Origin: UBA5186 sp040005095
Lineage (GTDB): Bacteria; Actinomycetota; Thermoleophilia; Gaiellales; Gaiellaceae
NCBI GenBank assembly: GCA_040005095.1
Contig: JBDTZN010000003.1
Coordinates: forward strand, 1-64,000
Length of the DNA stretch: 64,000 nucleotides
Direction: 5' to 3'
Part shown: one piece after another, positions 53,350 to 61,580 of the stretch
Layout of the letters: each line of letters starts with the position of its first letter
How positions within the stretch are numbered: the first letter of the stretch is position 1
Notes under the pieces: model-generated
The model's database searches: none
What the model was told of the DNA's origin: nothing
What the model saw: the letters and a program-made list of their open reading frames with translations, nothing else
Position numbers and translations under genes: made by a program

Positions 53350-53355
53350 GAGAAT
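53350..53355 (+). promoter_or_regulatory. -10-like GAGAAT for the gene at 53362
   Basis: GAGAAT ends 6 nt before the ATG at 53362; a weaker match than the other hexamers. Confidence 0.25.
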
Positions 53356-53361
53356 GGCGCT

Positions 53362-54042
53362 ATGAGCGAGACCGTGACGATCGAGGCGCGCTTCAACGGG
53401 CCCGAGGGCTCCGGCAACGGCGGCTACACGTGTGGCCTGGTGGCGCAGGAGCTCGGCGGCGAGTCGGAGGTCACGCTGCGGCTGCCCCCGCCCCTCGACC
53501 GCCCGCTCGCGCTCGTCCGCGAGGAGGAGCGGATCTGCCTGCTCGACGGCGAGCTGCTGGTCGCGGAGTGTCGTGTAGGCCGAGTCGACCTCGACCCGCC
53601 GGCGCCGCCGAGCTTCGCCGAGGCCGAGGCAGCCTCGCGGGGCTATGCCGGATTCGTCAGTCACGCGTTTCCGACCTGCTTCGTGTGCGGACCGGATCGT
53701 GCGGACGGCCTGCGGATCTTCGCGGGGCCGCTCGAGGATCGAGAGGTGGTCGCAGCGCCGTGGGTCCCCGACGGTGCCGGCGATCGGGTCGCGGAAGAGC
53801 TCGTCTGGGCCGCACTCGACTGTCCGGGTGCTTTCGCCGTCGGCTTCTCGGAGCGCGGCGAGGCGGTGCTGGGACGGATGGCCGCCCGCATCGACGCCAG
53901 GCCGCGGGTCGGCGAGCGGCATGTCGTGATCGCCTGGCCGCTCGGCGAGGACGGGCGGAAGCTCTACGCCGGGACGGCGCTCTTCACGGAGAGCGGCGAC
54001 CTGCTCGGCGTCGCCCGCCAGACCTGGATCGTGCCGCGCTAA
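53362..54042 (+). CDS. Hotdog-like thioesterase-family hypothetical protein
   Basis: A 226-residue protein that looks like a double-hotdog thioesterase relative: FNGPEGSGNGGYTCGLVAQ near the start and HAFPTCFVCGPDRADGLRIF in the middle. The second block has a Cys pair and is typical of an uncharacterised actinobacterial family. Catalytic residues cannot be assigned with confidence. It shares its last bases (CTAA) with the convergent CAP gene. Confidence 0.6.
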   Translation: MSETVTIEARFNGPEGSGNGGYTCGLVAQELGGESEVTLRLPPPLDRPLALVREEERICLLDGELLVAECRVGRVDLDPPAPPSFAEAEAASRGYAGFVSHAFPTCFVCGPDRADGLRIFAGPLEDREVVAAPWVPDGAGDRVAEELVWAALDCPGAFAVGFSERGEAVLGRMAARIDARPRVGERHVVIAWPLGEDGRKLYAGTALFTESGDLLGVARQTWIVPR

Positions 54043-54560
54043 CGACGGCGGCCGAACTGCGACACCCAGACCGTGACGTGGGCGCGCCCGAAGAGCCCGT
54101 CCGCCTGGAGCAGCGCGATCCCGCCGTCCCGCCACGACGGCGTGAACAGGATGTGTTGGTGCGGCGGCGAGGCCAGCCAGCCTGCAACGGTCTCGCGCGG
54201 GGAGGAAGTGGGGAGGTCGGCCCAGGCCAGGTTTTCTCCGACCGCGACGTTGCCGCGCCAGTAGCCGACCTGGGCGAAGACAGACACGAACGGCGAACCG
54301 CAGGGTGAGTGGGAGAAGTCGCCGCAGCTTCTGATCGCCTCGGCACGCAGCGCGGCCGACCGGTCGAGCAGCACAGAGGCTCGCACCGGCGCAAGACCAT
54401 GCCGCCGGCGCACGAAGTTCACGAGGCAGCGCATCGCGCGTTGCTCGACCCCGGCAGGGGCGCCCGCAGCCGTCTGGCCGGCGCACACGGTCGTCGGCGG
54501 GAGGGGGTCGCGTCCAGCCGCAGTCGCGTTCATGCAGCTGCCCGCCGCGGCCATTGCCAC
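54039..54560 (-). CDS. CAP/SCP-domain secreted protein
   Basis: A 173-residue CAP-family protein from the GTG at 54560. The core blocks are NFVRRRHGLAPVRASVLLDRSAALRAEAI, NVAVGENLAWADL, TVAGWLASPPHQHILFTPSW and DGLFGRAHVTVWVSQF. A fuller signal peptide with an AGSC lipobox would start further upstream at a CTG (54602), so the real start is uncertain. Bacterial CAP proteins are secreted or surface-bound, and their role is unclear. Confidence 0.8.
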   Translation of the reverse strand: MAMAAAGSCMNATAAGRDPLPPTTVCAGQTAAGAPAGVEQRAMRCLVNFVRRRHGLAPVRASVLLDRSAALRAEAIRSCGDFSHSPCGSPFVSVFAQVGYWRGNVAVGENLAWADLPTSSPRETVAGWLASPPHQHILFTPSWRDGGIALLQADGLFGRAHVTVWVSQFGRRR

Positions 54561-54676
54561 CAGCGCGCCTACAGCGACCTGTCTCCCGACACGCGTGCGC
54601 AGCGTTCGACCCCCCGGATTGTTGGATCCCCCTGCCCAGAGGACGCCGGGAGGCGGCGAACCTCACGCTCTGCTTG

Positions 54677-55444
54677 TCAGCGCTGCAGGCGAATCGCGTT
54701 CAGGTCGCCGTCTCGGATCTCGTCGGCGCGGAAGATCAGGTCCTCGACGTCGTCGTGCTCGGCGTGGATGTAGCGTCCCGCGAGCGCGTCGGCCCGCCCC
54801 GACGCCAGCACACGGACGAGCGCCGGCGCGAGCTCCGGCGGGGTCCACGGCGCATTGTCGGGGAACGAGCCGGTCATGTCCGTCTTGACGAGACCGGGCG
54901 AGATGACGAAGACGGCGATCTTGCCCTCCAGCTCGTTCGCGAGCGTCTCGCCGTAGCGGCCGACGGCCGCCTTGCTCGCCGAGTAGGCAGTCGAGGTCAA
55001 GCCTGGGAGATGCGAGGCGCCGCTCCCCGTGATCACGATCCGCCCGGCGCCCCGCTCGAGCATCCCCGGGATCACCGTCCTGCAGGAAAGATGGACGCCG
55101 AGGACGTTCACCTCGAACGTGTTCCACCAGTCGTCGATGGGCTGCTGCCAGGTCGCCGCGTCCGATTCGGGCGTGCGACCCGCGTTCGCGGCGAGGAAGT
55201 CGATCGGCCCGAGCTCGGTCTCCGTGCGCTCCACCCATTCCTCGACCGTCGCCCGGTCGGAGACGTCACCGACGAGAGCGAGTCCACCGATGTCTCGCGC
55301 GACCGCTTCGACCTGCTCGGCCGTACGGCCCGTGAGCGCCACGCGCATGCCCGCGTCGGCGAGCTCGCGTGCGACCGACTCGCCGATTCCACGACCCCCG
55401 CCGGTGACGAGCGCGACCTGGCCTTCCATTCGATCAGACGACAT
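54677..55444 (-). CDS. Short-chain dehydrogenase/reductase
   Basis: A 255-residue SDR from ATG 55444. The coenzyme motif TGGGRGIGESVA, the NAG-type FLAANAGRTPES, the catalytic Ser in ITGSGASHL and YSASK (Tyr and Lys) are all present. The coenzyme and substrate cannot be told. Its start overlaps the end of the acyl-CoA synthetase gene by 11 nt, suggesting shared metabolism of an acyl or hydroxyacyl substrate. Confidence 0.93.
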   Translation of the reverse strand: MSSDRMEGQVALVTGGGRGIGESVARELADAGMRVALTGRTAEQVEAVARDIGGLALVGDVSDRATVEEWVERTETELGPIDFLAANAGRTPESDAATWQQPIDDWWNTFEVNVLGVHLSCRTVIPGMLERGAGRIVITGSGASHLPGLTSTAYSASKAAVGRYGETLANELEGKIAVFVISPGLVKTDMTGSFPDNAPWTPPELAPALVRVLASGRADALAGRYIHAEHDDVEDLIFRADEIRDGDLNAIRLQR

Positions 55445-57329
55445 TGGCGATCTCCTCGAGCGCTTCGGGGTTCTCGAGCGACGATAGGTCCCCGGCATCC
55501 TGCCCTAAAGCGCGTGCCCGGACCGCGCGTCGCACGATCTTGGCGCTGCGGGTCTTCGGCAGAGCTCCGACGAAGAGGATTCGCGCCGGCTTGAACGCCT
55601 TCCCGAGCTCCGCCGCTACCGTGTCCGCGATCTCCTGCGCTGCTTGGTCGCCCGCCTCGTACCCGGGCTTCAAGACGCAGAAGATCCAGGCAACCTCGCC
55701 TTTCACTTCGTGCGGAACGCCGATCGCCGCCGACTCGGCGACGCCGGGGTGCTCGATCGCGGCCGACTCGAGCTCGGCGGGCCCGATCCGCTTCCCGGCG
55801 ATGTTGAGCGTGTCGTCCGAGCGCCCGTGCAGGAACCAGTAGCCGTCCTCGTCGACGGAGGCCCAGTCCCCGTGCGTCCACACGCCCGGGAAGCGCCGCC
55901 AGTACGCGTCGAAGTAGCGCTCGGGATCGCGCCAGACGCCACGCGTCATCCCGGGCCAGGGGCTGCGGCAGACCAGCTCGCCGACCTCGCCCCGCACCGA
56001 CTTTCCGGCCGCGTCCACGACGTCCATGTCCTCGCCGAGCGCAGGGAAGCCGAGCGAGACCGCTTTCGTCGGCAGGACCGGCGTGACCGAGAGGAAGCAG
56101 GCGCCGACCTCGGTGCCGCCGGAAAGGTTGATGATCGGCGCCCCGCCCTGCGAAGCAACGTGATCGTGGAGCCAGAGGTACGGCGCGCGGTTCCAGGGCT
56201 CGCCGGTCGTCGCGATCGCGCGCAGTGAGGACATGTCGGCGGTGGGCTCGCCCTTCGGGATCAGCGCGCGCACAAGCGTCGGCGAGAGGCCGAGCATCGT
56301 CACGCGCTCAGACTCGACCGTCCGCCAGATCCGGTCGTCCGGCCAGTCGGGTGCGCCCTCGGTGAACACGATCTTGGCGCCGACCGCACCCGCGCCGACC
56401 ACCGTCCACGGCCCCATGATCCAGCCCATGTCGGTGGCAAACAGCACGTGGTCGCCGGCGTGAATGTCGGTCTGGTAGGCGGCCTCCCGCGCGATCGAGA
56501 CGAGGAACCCGCCGTGGACGTGGACGGCCCCCTTCGGCTTGCCGGTCGTCCCCGACGTGTACGCGAGGAGATACGGATGCTCGGCGTCGACCTCGAGCGG
56601 CGGAAGCGTTGCCGGATGCGCGCGGACCGCCTCCGACCAGTCGCCGGTGGCCCGATCCCACGTGAACACCTCCTCGACCGACGGTGCGTCGCGCAGCGCC
56701 TCCTCGAGGATCCCCGCCATGTCCACGCGCTTGCCCCGGCGGAGCGACCAGTTCGCCGCGAGGACGGCCTTCGCCTCCGCGTCCTGCAGGCGCGCGGCGA
56801 TCGCGGCCGGAGCGAATCCGGAGAAGATCGGCACCTGCACCGCACCCACGTGGGCGCAGGCGTTGGAGGCGATCGCCGCGGCCGGGCTCATCGGCATGAA
56901 GATCCCGACCCGGTCGCCGGGCTCGATTCCCGCCGCGACGAGCGCTTCGGCGAGCTTGGTGACCGCCCGCGAGACCTGAGCCCAGGTCAGCGAGGCGCGA
57001 ACGCCGTCCTCGCCCAGGAACACCGCGGCTTCCTCGTCCGCCCGCGCGCCCTGGGCCCACTTGTGGACGCAGTTCCACGCCAGATTGAGCCGGGCGCCGA
57101 CGAACCACGTGGCCCACTCGATCCCGCGTGAAGTGTCGAGCACGCGATCCCACGGCGTCGAGAACTCGATCCCCAGATCGTCGACGACCTCGGGCCAGAA
57201 CCGCTCCGGATCCCGCACCGATAGTCGCTGGAGCTCGTGGTAGTCCGCGCAGCCGAGCCGCCGGATCAGGCGGGTGACATTCGCCTGCTCGACCTGCTCG
57301 GGCGTGGGCGTCCAGACGTACTCGGGCAT
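55434..57329 (-). CDS. Acyl-CoA synthetase of the acetyl/propionyl/acetoacetyl type
   Basis: A 631-residue AMP-forming ligase related to Acs. It has LAYTSGTTGKPKGAVHVHGG, INLSGGTEVGACFLS, FPGVWTHGDWASVDEDGYWFLHGRSDD and a C-terminal LPKTRSAKIVRR, where Ala replaces the usual Gly before the catalytic Lys. The N-terminal half (MPEYVWTPTPEQVEQANVTR) differs from acetate enzymes, so a longer or branched acid is likely. TACCCT lies 8 nt upstream of the ATG at 57329. Confidence 0.88.
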   Translation of the reverse strand: MPEYVWTPTPEQVEQANVTRLIRRLGCADYHELQRLSVRDPERFWPEVVDDLGIEFSTPWDRVLDTSRGIEWATWFVGARLNLAWNCVHKWAQGARADEEAAVFLGEDGVRASLTWAQVSRAVTKLAEALVAAGIEPGDRVGIFMPMSPAAAIASNACAHVGAVQVPIFSGFAPAAIAARLQDAEAKAVLAANWSLRRGKRVDMAGILEEALRDAPSVEEVFTWDRATGDWSEAVRAHPATLPPLEVDAEHPYLLAYTSGTTGKPKGAVHVHGGFLVSIAREAAYQTDIHAGDHVLFATDMGWIMGPWTVVGAGAVGAKIVFTEGAPDWPDDRIWRTVESERVTMLGLSPTLVRALIPKGEPTADMSSLRAIATTGEPWNRAPYLWLHDHVASQGGAPIINLSGGTEVGACFLSVTPVLPTKAVSLGFPALGEDMDVVDAAGKSVRGEVGELVCRSPWPGMTRGVWRDPERYFDAYWRRFPGVWTHGDWASVDEDGYWFLHGRSDDTLNIAGKRIGPAELESAAIEHPGVAESAAIGVPHEVKGEVAWIFCVLKPGYEAGDQAAQEIADTVAAELGKAFKPARILFVGALPKTRSAKIVRRAVRARALGQDAGDLSSLENPEALEEIANVV

Positions 57330-57337
57330 CGGCTGGC

Positions 57338-57343
57338 AGGGTA
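57338..57343 (-). promoter_or_regulatory. -10-like TACCCT for the acyl-CoA synthetase gene
   Basis: TACCCT ends 8 nt before the ATG at 57329 with no ribosome site. Confidence 0.35.
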
Positions 57344-57382
57344 CGGGAATGGCCCGGTCGCGACCCACGTTCGGAAGCTGAG

Positions 57383-58816
57383 ATGAAAGCTCGAATCCTC
57401 GCCCCCGAATTCCGCAAGTGGTGGACGCTCGGGGCCGTCTCTTTCGGCCTCTTCATGATCATGCTCGACAACACGGTCGTGAACGTCGCGCTGCCGGCGA
57501 TCCAGCGGGATCTGAATATCGGCGTCTCGGAGCTCGAATGGGTCGTCAACGGCTACGCGCTGACGTTCGCGGTCCTGATGCTGACCGGCGGGAAGCTCGC
57601 CGACATGCTCGGACGCCGGCGGATGTTCATCGTCGGCCTCGCGATCTTCACCCTCGCCTCGCTCGCCTGCGGCCTGGCGAACTCGGCGGGCGTCCTGATC
57701 GGGGCGCGGATCGTCCAGGGCATCGGCGCGGCGCTGATGAACCCGGCCACCCTCTCGATCATCACCGCCACGTTCCCGCCCAGGCAGCGCGGGATGGCGA
57801 TCGGGATCTGGGCCGGCGTGTCGGCCATGGCCCTCGCGATCGGCCCACTGCTCGGCGGCATCCTGACTCAGGACATCAGCTGGGGCTGGGTCTTCTTCGT
57901 GAACGTTCCGGTCGGGATCCTCGCGATCCTCGTCGCGCGCATCGCGATCGACGAGTCGCGCGACACGTCGCATGAGCAGAAGCTCGATCTGCCCGGTTTG
58001 CTCAGCTCGGCGGTGGGCCTCTTCGCGCTCACCTACGGCCTGATCGAGGCCAATAAGTACGGGTGGACCTCCGGACGGATCCTCGGACTGTTCGCGCTCT
58101 GCGTGGTGGCGCTCGCGATCTTCGTCGTGATCGAGCTGCGCTCGCGCCTCCCGATGCTCGACCTGGCGCTGTTCAAGAACCCGACCTTCGCCGGGGCGAA
58201 CGTCGTGATGCTGCTCGTCGCGCTCGCGATGTTCGGCGTCTTCTTCTTCATCTCGATCTACATGCAGAACGTTCTGGGCTACTCGCCGAAGCAGGCGGGA
58301 GCCGCCTTCCTGCCTATGACGATCCTGATCGTGCTGTTCGCGCCGATCGCGGGGAAGCTGTCCGACCGCGTGGGATCGCGCTGGCTGATGGGAACCGGGA
58401 TGATCCTCGTCTCCACCTCGCTCCTGATCTTCTCGCGGCTCGGGCTCGGCTCGAGCTACTGGCACATCTTCCCCGGGCTGATCGTGGGTGGTCTCGGGAT
58501 GGCGATGACGATGACGCCGACCACTGCCGCGGCGATGGGCTCGGTGGCCGTCGACAAGGCCGGAGTGGGCTCTGCAGTGCTCAACTCGATGCGCCAGATC
58601 GGCGGCTCGCTAGGAATCGCCCTGATGGGCGCGATCGTCGTCAGCTACGTGTCTGCCCCCGTCGGGACTCCTCAGGCCCTGCCGCAGTTCGTCGACGGCC
58701 TCCAGCGCGCCCTGCTGGTAGCCGCAGCGATCGCGTTCGTCTCAGCGATCGTCGCAGTGTCGCTCGTGAGGCAGGTACGTCATGCCCCCGAGACGACGCT
58801 CGCCGAAGCGGCGTAG
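57383..58816 (+). CDS. MFS drug exporter, DHA2 family (14 helices)
   Basis: A 477-residue EmrB/QacA-type exporter with about 14 hydrophobic segments. Motif D1 appears as LDNTVVNVALPAIQ, motif A as GGKLADMLGRRR and motif C near SAMALAIGPLLGG. DHA2 proteins expel drugs or natural compounds using the proton gradient. A GGAAG lies just before the ATG. No regulator is adjacent on the same side; a divergent acyl-CoA synthetase lies upstream. Confidence 0.92.
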   Translation: MKARILAPEFRKWWTLGAVSFGLFMIMLDNTVVNVALPAIQRDLNIGVSELEWVVNGYALTFAVLMLTGGKLADMLGRRRMFIVGLAIFTLASLACGLANSAGVLIGARIVQGIGAALMNPATLSIITATFPPRQRGMAIGIWAGVSAMALAIGPLLGGILTQDISWGWVFFVNVPVGILAILVARIAIDESRDTSHEQKLDLPGLLSSAVGLFALTYGLIEANKYGWTSGRILGLFALCVVALAIFVVIELRSRLPMLDLALFKNPTFAGANVVMLLVALAMFGVFFFISIYMQNVLGYSPKQAGAAFLPMTILIVLFAPIAGKLSDRVGSRWLMGTGMILVSTSLLIFSRLGLGSSYWHIFPGLIVGGLGMAMTMTPTTAAAMGSVAVDKAGVGSAVLNSMRQIGGSLGIALMGAIVVSYVSAPVGTPQALPQFVDGLQRALLVAAAIAFVSAIVAVSLVRQVRHAPETTLAEAA

Positions 58817-58827
58817 GTTTTCGTCGT

Positions 58828-58997
58828 AGAAAAGGAGAAGCCCCGGCTGCGGCTCCGGGGCTTCGATCCGTTTGGCGCTTGTCGGGGCGATTCTCCCGGA
58901 AGCCTTGGCTCTGCGGCCCAGCCACGCTTCCGAGCTTTGTACCGCCTCGGCTTTGGTGCGCCCATGCAGTCGGACTGGCGTCTGACCGGCTGCAAGT
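58828..58997 (-). ncRNA. Candidate structured small RNA, about 170 nt
   Basis: The 362-nt gap between the MFS gene and the XRE-TPR gene has no protein gene I trust. On the minus strand a strong promoter (59004-59032) would start a transcript near 58997. It would fold a first hairpin (58966-58993, GCAG/CTGC and CGG/CCG arms around one mismatch), a second long hairpin (58893-58934, GGAAGC/GCTTCC with inner GGCT/AGCC) and end at a terminator (58837-58864) followed by TCCTTTTCT. I recognise no known RNA family. Expression is unproven. Confidence 0.5.
58837..58864 (-). terminator. Hairpin with T-rich tail on the minus strand
   Basis: A perfect 10-bp stem GAAGCCCCGG-N8-CCGGGGCTTC is followed on the minus strand by TCTCCTTTTCT. 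It also lies 20 nt after the MFS stop on the plus strand, where no T run follows. Confidence 0.7.
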
Positions 58998-59003
58998 GGG
59001 CTC

Positions 59004-59032
59004 ACCATAGGCCGTGTCCGTCGGTCCGTCAA
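59004..59032 (-). promoter_or_regulatory. Promoter TTGACG-N17-TATGGT
   Basis: On the minus strand TTGACG (59032-59027) and TATGGT (59009-59004) are exactly 17 bp apart, a near-consensus housekeeping promoter pointing into the gap and away from the XRE-TPR gene. Confidence 0.6.
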
Positions 59033-59050
59033 GTACCTCAGTCAAGTGAT

Positions 59051-59149
59051 CTTGCAATTTGTGAGTTCACCGAGAAGGTGACTCCATATGCCCCTTTAGG
59101 GGGATGGCCCGAACGGACGACTTGCAGTTTTGTGAAGTATAGGTTTCAC
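59051..59149. repeat. Two direct repeats with GTGA...TTCAC dyads
   Basis: Repeat 1 (59051-59070) reads CTTGCA-ATTTGTGA-GTTCAC and repeat 2 (59121-59149) reads CTTGCA-GTTTTGTGAA-N8-TTCAC. Each holds a GTGA/TCAC dyad. Repeat 1 lies 19 nt above the -35 of the small-RNA promoter; repeat 2 surrounds a TATAGG in front of the XRE-TPR gene. They are candidate binding sites for that regulator. Confidence 0.5.
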
Positions 59150-59178
59150 TTCCCCTGAGGAACCTGCACTCGACCGCA

Positions 59179-60525
59179 ATGAGCACGCGCACTGACACCC
59201 GTCAGCACCGCCAGACCCAGCCCTCGGGGCTGCGCCTGGGCGAGCGCCTGCGGCAGCTCCGGGTTTCGGCGAATCTGACCCAGACCGACGTGGCCGGCGA
59301 GCGCTTCTCCAAGGAGTACGTCAGCCAGATCGAGCGAGGGAAGACCCGTCCCACGCGCGAGACGATCGAATGGCTCGCCGAGCGGCTGAGCGTCGACGCG
59401 AGCTTTCTCGCCAACGGCGTCTCCGCCGACGAGCGCGGCCGGGTCGACGCGGTTCTGACGCGCGCCGAAGCGCTTGTCGAGGCCGACCAGAACGACGAGG
59501 CGCTCGAGCAGCTCGACGGCGTCCACTCGGCGGTTCTCGCCACCGGACTGCCGGAGCTCGAGGTCAAGCATCTGACGCTCGCCTCGCGTGCGCGTCTGAC
59601 CAACGGCGACGTCCGCGGCGCGATCGAGCTGCTCACGCAGGCACGCTCGCTCAGCGAAGCACCCGAGTTTTCCGACGTCGACCGCGCCGAAGTCCTGTTC
59701 CGGCTCGGCACCTGCCGCTATGCGCTCTCGAGCATCGCGACGGCAGTCGGCCTCTTCAACGAGGCACTCACGCTTGCAGAGCGCTCGGGCCTGCCGTGCG
59801 ACCTGCTCCGCTCGAACATTCTCGGCTACCGCTCCCGGTGCTATCGCCGGCAGCGCGACTTCGAGGCCGCGCGTGAGGACGTCGAGCGCGCGCTCGAGCT
59901 CGCCGAGGCCGTCGACGACCCCCGCGCCGTCGCCCGCGTCTACTTCAACGCCTCGCTCGTCGCCGAGCGCCAGGGCCACTGGGTGCTCGCCCGCTCGTAC
60001 GCAGAGCGCGCGAAGGCGCAGTACGAGGAGCTCTCGGACCGGCTGAACGTCAGCCGGCTCATGAACAACCTCGGTGGCCTCAACTTCCTCCTCGGCAAGC
60101 CCGAGGACGCGATCGTCCATCTCAAGGACGCCTTCCGCGTCGCCCTCGACATGGGCGAGAACGCCGAGGCTGCGCAGGCCGTGTCCTCGCTTGCCCAGGT
60201 GCATCTGCGCACCGGCGAGGTTCAGATCGCCGAGGAGCAGGCGCGCCATGCGCTGGAGCTGCTCGACGGCCGCGAGGATTTCCTCGACGAGATCGGCAAC
60301 GCCCGCCTCGTGCTCGGCCGCTCGCTGCTCGAGCAGGGCCGGCTCGACGAGGCCGAGGCTGCATTCGCAGAGGCTGACTCGAGCTTCGAACAGCTTTCTT
60401 CCGCAAGTCACCGCGCACTCGCCTGGGTCGCCATGGGCGATCTCGCGACGCGCCGCGGGGACGACCGCGGAGCCGCCCACCATTACCGCAACGCAGCCGA
60501 AGCGCTGCAGGACTTCCGTTTCTAA
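59179..60525 (+). CDS. XRE-family regulator with a TPR sensor domain
   Basis: A 448-residue protein with an XRE helix-turn-helix (about 17-75: LRLGERLRQLRVSANLTQTDVAGE and YVSQIERGKTRP) and about eight TPR-like helical repeats (about 95-445). The layout HTH plus TPR is that of RRNPP-type regulators (PlcR, Rap, NprR), which bind small secreted peptides, but TPR regulators with other ligands also exist. A tiny hydrophobic peptide gene follows 19 nt later. The promoter region carries operator-like repeats shared with a divergent small-RNA promoter. Confidence 0.85.
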   Translation: MSTRTDTRQHRQTQPSGLRLGERLRQLRVSANLTQTDVAGERFSKEYVSQIERGKTRPTRETIEWLAERLSVDASFLANGVSADERGRVDAVLTRAEALVEADQNDEALEQLDGVHSAVLATGLPELEVKHLTLASRARLTNGDVRGAIELLTQARSLSEAPEFSDVDRAEVLFRLGTCRYALSSIATAVGLFNEALTLAERSGLPCDLLRSNILGYRSRCYRRQRDFEAAREDVERALELAEAVDDPRAVARVYFNASLVAERQGHWVLARSYAERAKAQYEELSDRLNVSRLMNNLGGLNFLLGKPEDAIVHLKDAFRVALDMGENAEAAQAVSSLAQVHLRTGEVQIAEEQARHALELLDGREDFLDEIGNARLVLGRSLLEQGRLDEAEAAFAEADSSFEQLSSASHRALAWVAMGDLATRRGDDRGAAHHYRNAAEALQDFRF

Positions 60526-60544
60526 GGGAAGGGAGGTGAACTTC

Positions 60545-60664
60545 TTGACTCAGGCTCGCCTCATCTACGTGATCCTCCTCGTCTGTCTCGTCGCGTCTCT
60601 CGTCGCGTCCCTCATGGGCAAAAGTGCTCCGGGACTCGGGATGTCGGACGGTCCGAGGGGCTAG
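60545..60664 (+). CDS. Small hydrophobic peptide behind the XRE-TPR gene
   Basis: A 39-residue peptide from TTG 60545. GGAGGTGA, a near-perfect match to the 16S tail, ends 6 nt upstream, and no other gene here has a better ribosome site. (A GTG at 60536 inside it would add three residues.) The sequence has a short basic start (TQAR), a hydrophobic helix (LIYVILLVCLVASLVASL) and a polar Gly-rich tail (MGKSAPGLGMSDGPRG). This looks like an export signal with a releasable tail, or a small membrane protein. Confidence 0.6.
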   Translation: MTQARLIYVILLVCLVASLVASLMGKSAPGLGMSDGPRG

Positions 60665-60667
60665 GCT
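60662..60667 (+). promoter_or_regulatory. -10-like TAGGCT for the gene at 60675
   Basis: TAGGCT ends 7 nt before the GTG at 60675; its TAG is the stop codon of the small peptide gene. Confidence 0.4.
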
Positions 60668-60674
60668 CTTCGGG

Positions 60675-61562
60675 GTGCATGCGGCAGGACCTGCGGCCTT
60701 ACTCGTCGCGCTGGTTGCGACGGGCTGCGGATCGAGCGGCGGTACCACCCTTCAGAGCTTGTGGCGACAGCCCGGCGAAAGCGTCGGTCTGGTTCCGGGC
60801 ACGTCGGATTACGCCGCCGGCTCGATCAGAGTCTCCTTCCTCGTCATCGGACACGACGGACGCCCGGTTAATCGGCCAGAGGCCCGTCTCTGGCTCGCGC
60901 GTTCGCGAGAGGCCACCCCTCTCGCGAGCGCGACGGCCTCCCTCGAGTCGGTGGGCAGCCCAGGGGCCGTCACCGACGCGGGGGATGTGACCCATCTCTA
61001 CGTCGGCCGGATCCGTGTCGACAAGCCCGGCCGCTACTGGCTGCTGGCCGAGCCGGTCGGGGGAACGCCGATCCGGGCGCTCGGGACGATCGACGTTAAA
61101 TCCCGGAGCGTCTCGCCGGCCCTCGGCGCGCGCGCGTACCCGTCGCGGACGCCGACGCTCGCCGCCGTGGGAGGACGCGCCGCCCTCATCACGACGCGCC
61201 GACCCCCGGACCGCGCCCTCCTCCGCGACTCGATCGCGGGCTCGCTCGCGAGTCACGCACCGTTCGTGGTCGTCTTCGCCACGCCCAAGTTCTGCACGAG
61301 CCGGGCGTGCGGCCCGGTCGTGGACGTGGTCGACTCGGTGCGCAAGCGATTCGCAGGGCGGGGCGTCCGCTTCATCCACGTTGAGATCTACCGCGGAAAC
61401 GATTCGCAGAACGGTCTCAACCGGTGGGTGCGCGAGTGGTGCTTGCCCAGCGAGCCGTGGACGTTCGTCGTCGGCCGCGACGGCCGGATCAAGGCGAAGT
61501 TCGAGGGTTCCGTATCGGCCGGCGAGCTCGCATCGGCCGTGCGGATTCTCCTCACGCATTAG
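60675..61562 (+). CDS. Lipoprotein with a thioredoxin-like domain
   Basis: A 295-residue lipoprotein (lipobox LVATGC). An N-terminal beta-rich part (about 30-160) resembles a carboxypeptidase-regulatory or copper-binding fold, and a thioredoxin-like domain follows (about 185-295: FVVVFATPKFCTSRACGPVVDVVDSV, then WTFVVGRDGRIKAKFEG). The redox pair is CTSRAC, a C-x4-C spacing instead of CxxC. It may act in thiol redox or metal delivery outside the cell. Confidence 0.75.
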   Translation: MHAAGPAALLVALVATGCGSSGGTTLQSLWRQPGESVGLVPGTSDYAAGSIRVSFLVIGHDGRPVNRPEARLWLARSREATPLASATASLESVGSPGAVTDAGDVTHLYVGRIRVDKPGRYWLLAEPVGGTPIRALGTIDVKSRSVSPALGARAYPSRTPTLAAVGGRAALITTRRPPDRALLRDSIAGSLASHAPFVVVFATPKFCTSRACGPVVDVVDSVRKRFAGRGVRFIHVEIYRGNDSQNGLNRWVREWCLPSEPWTFVVGRDGRIKAKFEGSVSAGELASAVRILLTH

Positions 61563-61580
61563 TGGGCATCATCCGCGCCT

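Noticed and set aside
58742..59032. A 96-codon open frame on the minus strand across the gap after the MFS gene
   Set aside because: Its ATG overlaps the -10 of the small-RNA promoter, it runs into the MFS gene and the residues look like random GC-rich translation.
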